A stretch of 5,954 nucleotides of DNA from Flavobacterium psychrophilum (GTDB lineage Bacteria; Bacteroidota; Bacteroidia; Flavobacteriales; Flavobacteriaceae): positions 1 through 5,954 of the forward strand of contig CAMCTL010000191.1 of the NCBI GenBank assembly GCA_945878515.1, given 5' to 3'. Positions 5,574 through 5,954 of this stretch are shown here, one piece after another. The notes under the pieces are model-generated. The model saw only the letters and a list, made by a program, of their open reading frames with translations, did not search any database and was not told the DNA's origin. The position numbers were made by a program, and so were the translations under genes. Within the stretch, counting starts at the first letter, position 1, and every line of letters begins with the position of its first letter.

Positions 5574-5671
5574 TTTAAACAATCTTAAATCTTTAAACAA
5601 TCTTAAACCTTTAAACAATTTTAAACTTTTAAACAATTTTAAACTTTTAAACAATTTTAATCTTTTAAACA
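5574..5671. repeat. 18-bp tandem repeat, five copies plus a partial sixth
   Basis: Units of 18 bp start at 5574, 5592, 5610, 5628 and 5646, with a partial copy from 5664. The consensus is TTTAAACAATTTTAAACT; the first two copies have TCTTAAA in place of TTTTAAA, and copies three and four are identical. The array lies between the stop of the right-edge gene and its terminator, so it would be transcribed as 3' untranslated RNA. The short, spacer-free, AT-rich units exclude a CRISPR array. Confidence 0.9.
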
Positions 5672-5687
5672 GTAAACCATAAACCCT

Positions 5688-5954
5688 TTACTCCACCCAA
5701 ACCCTTATAGAAGCTGGAGCAGCACTAGCATTATTTACCACAAGAAAAACTCCGATAGGCGCTAAATTCTCCGCAAGTCTAGAACGGGTTTCACCAACAT
5801 TCAGTAGCACTTTTTCTTCGCCCTCAACATTTGTGGTTGTCGATAGACTAAATACCACAGGAGTTGTTCCCATATTTTGAATCGTATAAAAAGTATCAGC
5901 ATTATAGCTATTGGCGGTATGCACCGTTTTTACTGTTGTTGGTGCCAGTTCTAC
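5688..5954 (-). CDS. Unrecognised small beta-rich protein, N-terminus beyond the window
   Basis: The minus-strand frame stays open from the window edge (5954) to a TAA at 5688-5690, giving 88 visible residues. A GTG at 5924 could serve as a start, but coding continues upstream of it without a stop (VELAPTTVKT...), so the gene most likely begins outside. The visible part is rich in short beta-strand-like stretches alternating with polar turns (FYTIQNMG, TPVVFSLS, KVLLNVGE, IGVFLVVNN, ASIRVWVE), with no cysteine, no membrane segment and no catalytic motif. This looks like a small beta-sandwich or structural domain, similar in feel to phage or surface-structure accessory proteins, but I do not recognise a family. 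It is followed by the tandem repeat and then a strong terminator. Confidence 0.6.
   Translation of the reverse strand, partial: VELAPTTVKTVHTANSYNADTFYTIQNMGTTPVVFSLSTTTNVEGEEKVLLNVGETRSRLAENLAPIGVFLVVNNASAAPASIRVWVE

Larger units (their letters stand above)
5039..5687. other. 649-bp gene-free region between porX and the right-edge gene
   Basis: No ORF of convincing length or composition is present on either strand. In order it holds the candidate porX promoter, a degenerate short repeat (5151-5177), a GC-rich hairpin repeat (5195-5290), an AT-rich stretch with a weak ATTAAAA/TTTTAAT hairpin (5318-5337), a second repeat-like block (5392-5443), a strong terminator (5490-5520), and the 18-bp tandem array (5574-5671). 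Nothing further is recognised in 5291-5391 or 5521-5573. The stacking of different repeats suggests a site where intergenic elements accumulate. Confidence 0.7.

Noticed and set aside
5574..5671. CRISPR array
   Set aside because: Units are 18 bp, contiguous, AT-rich and without unique spacers, and there are no cas genes.

Overview
The window is AT-rich DNA that looks like a Bacteroidota chromosome, most likely Flavobacteriaceae and probably Flavobacterium or a close relative. The main reasons are an intact PorX, the response regulator of the type IX secretion system found in this phylum; TTG/TAnnTTTG-like promoter elements instead of E. coli-type boxes; no Shine-Dalgarno sequences before the starts; and AT-rich intergenic repeats of a kind I associate with flavobacterial genomes. 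This assignment is inferred from sequence character alone.

Layout from left to right. Positions 1-558 (+) are the C-terminal part of a TSUP/TauE-SafE-type membrane transporter whose start lies outside the window. It converges on a block of minus-strand genes, which in transcription order (right to left) are: porX (5038-3485), tsaE (3376-2969), a GNAT acetyltransferase (2958-2479), ald-type alanine dehydrogenase (2215-1022) and a small membrane-anchored DUF4258-like protein (987-613). A hairpin with a U-run between the convergent genes (563-592) fits a terminator for the minus-strand block. At the right edge, 5688-5954 (-) is the 3' end of an unrecognised beta-rich small protein that continues past the window.

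The genes do not form one pathway. porX is signalling for secretion and gliding. tsaE is tRNA t6A modification. The GNAT gene is tightly coupled to tsaE (10 nt gap). ald is central amino-acid metabolism. The arrangement looks like an ordinary core-genome neighbourhood. The porX and GNAT reading frames both extend upstream of their probable starts, and I moved both starts downstream.

The more unusual material is between the genes. 2216-2478 holds a roughly 100-bp inverted element built from CAC-AAT type heptamers spaced 9-10 bp apart, with nested hairpins. 3377-3484 holds inverted and direct repeats. The 649-bp gap 5039-5687 contains a probable porX promoter, a GC-rich hairpin repeat, a second repeat-like block with a 9-bp direct repeat, a strong UUCG-loop terminator, and a five-copy 18-bp tandem repeat. 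I see no CRISPR array, tRNA, rRNA, transposase or defence system. The most interesting protein-level observation is that the alanine dehydrogenase has Gln where characterised enzymes have a catalytic His.
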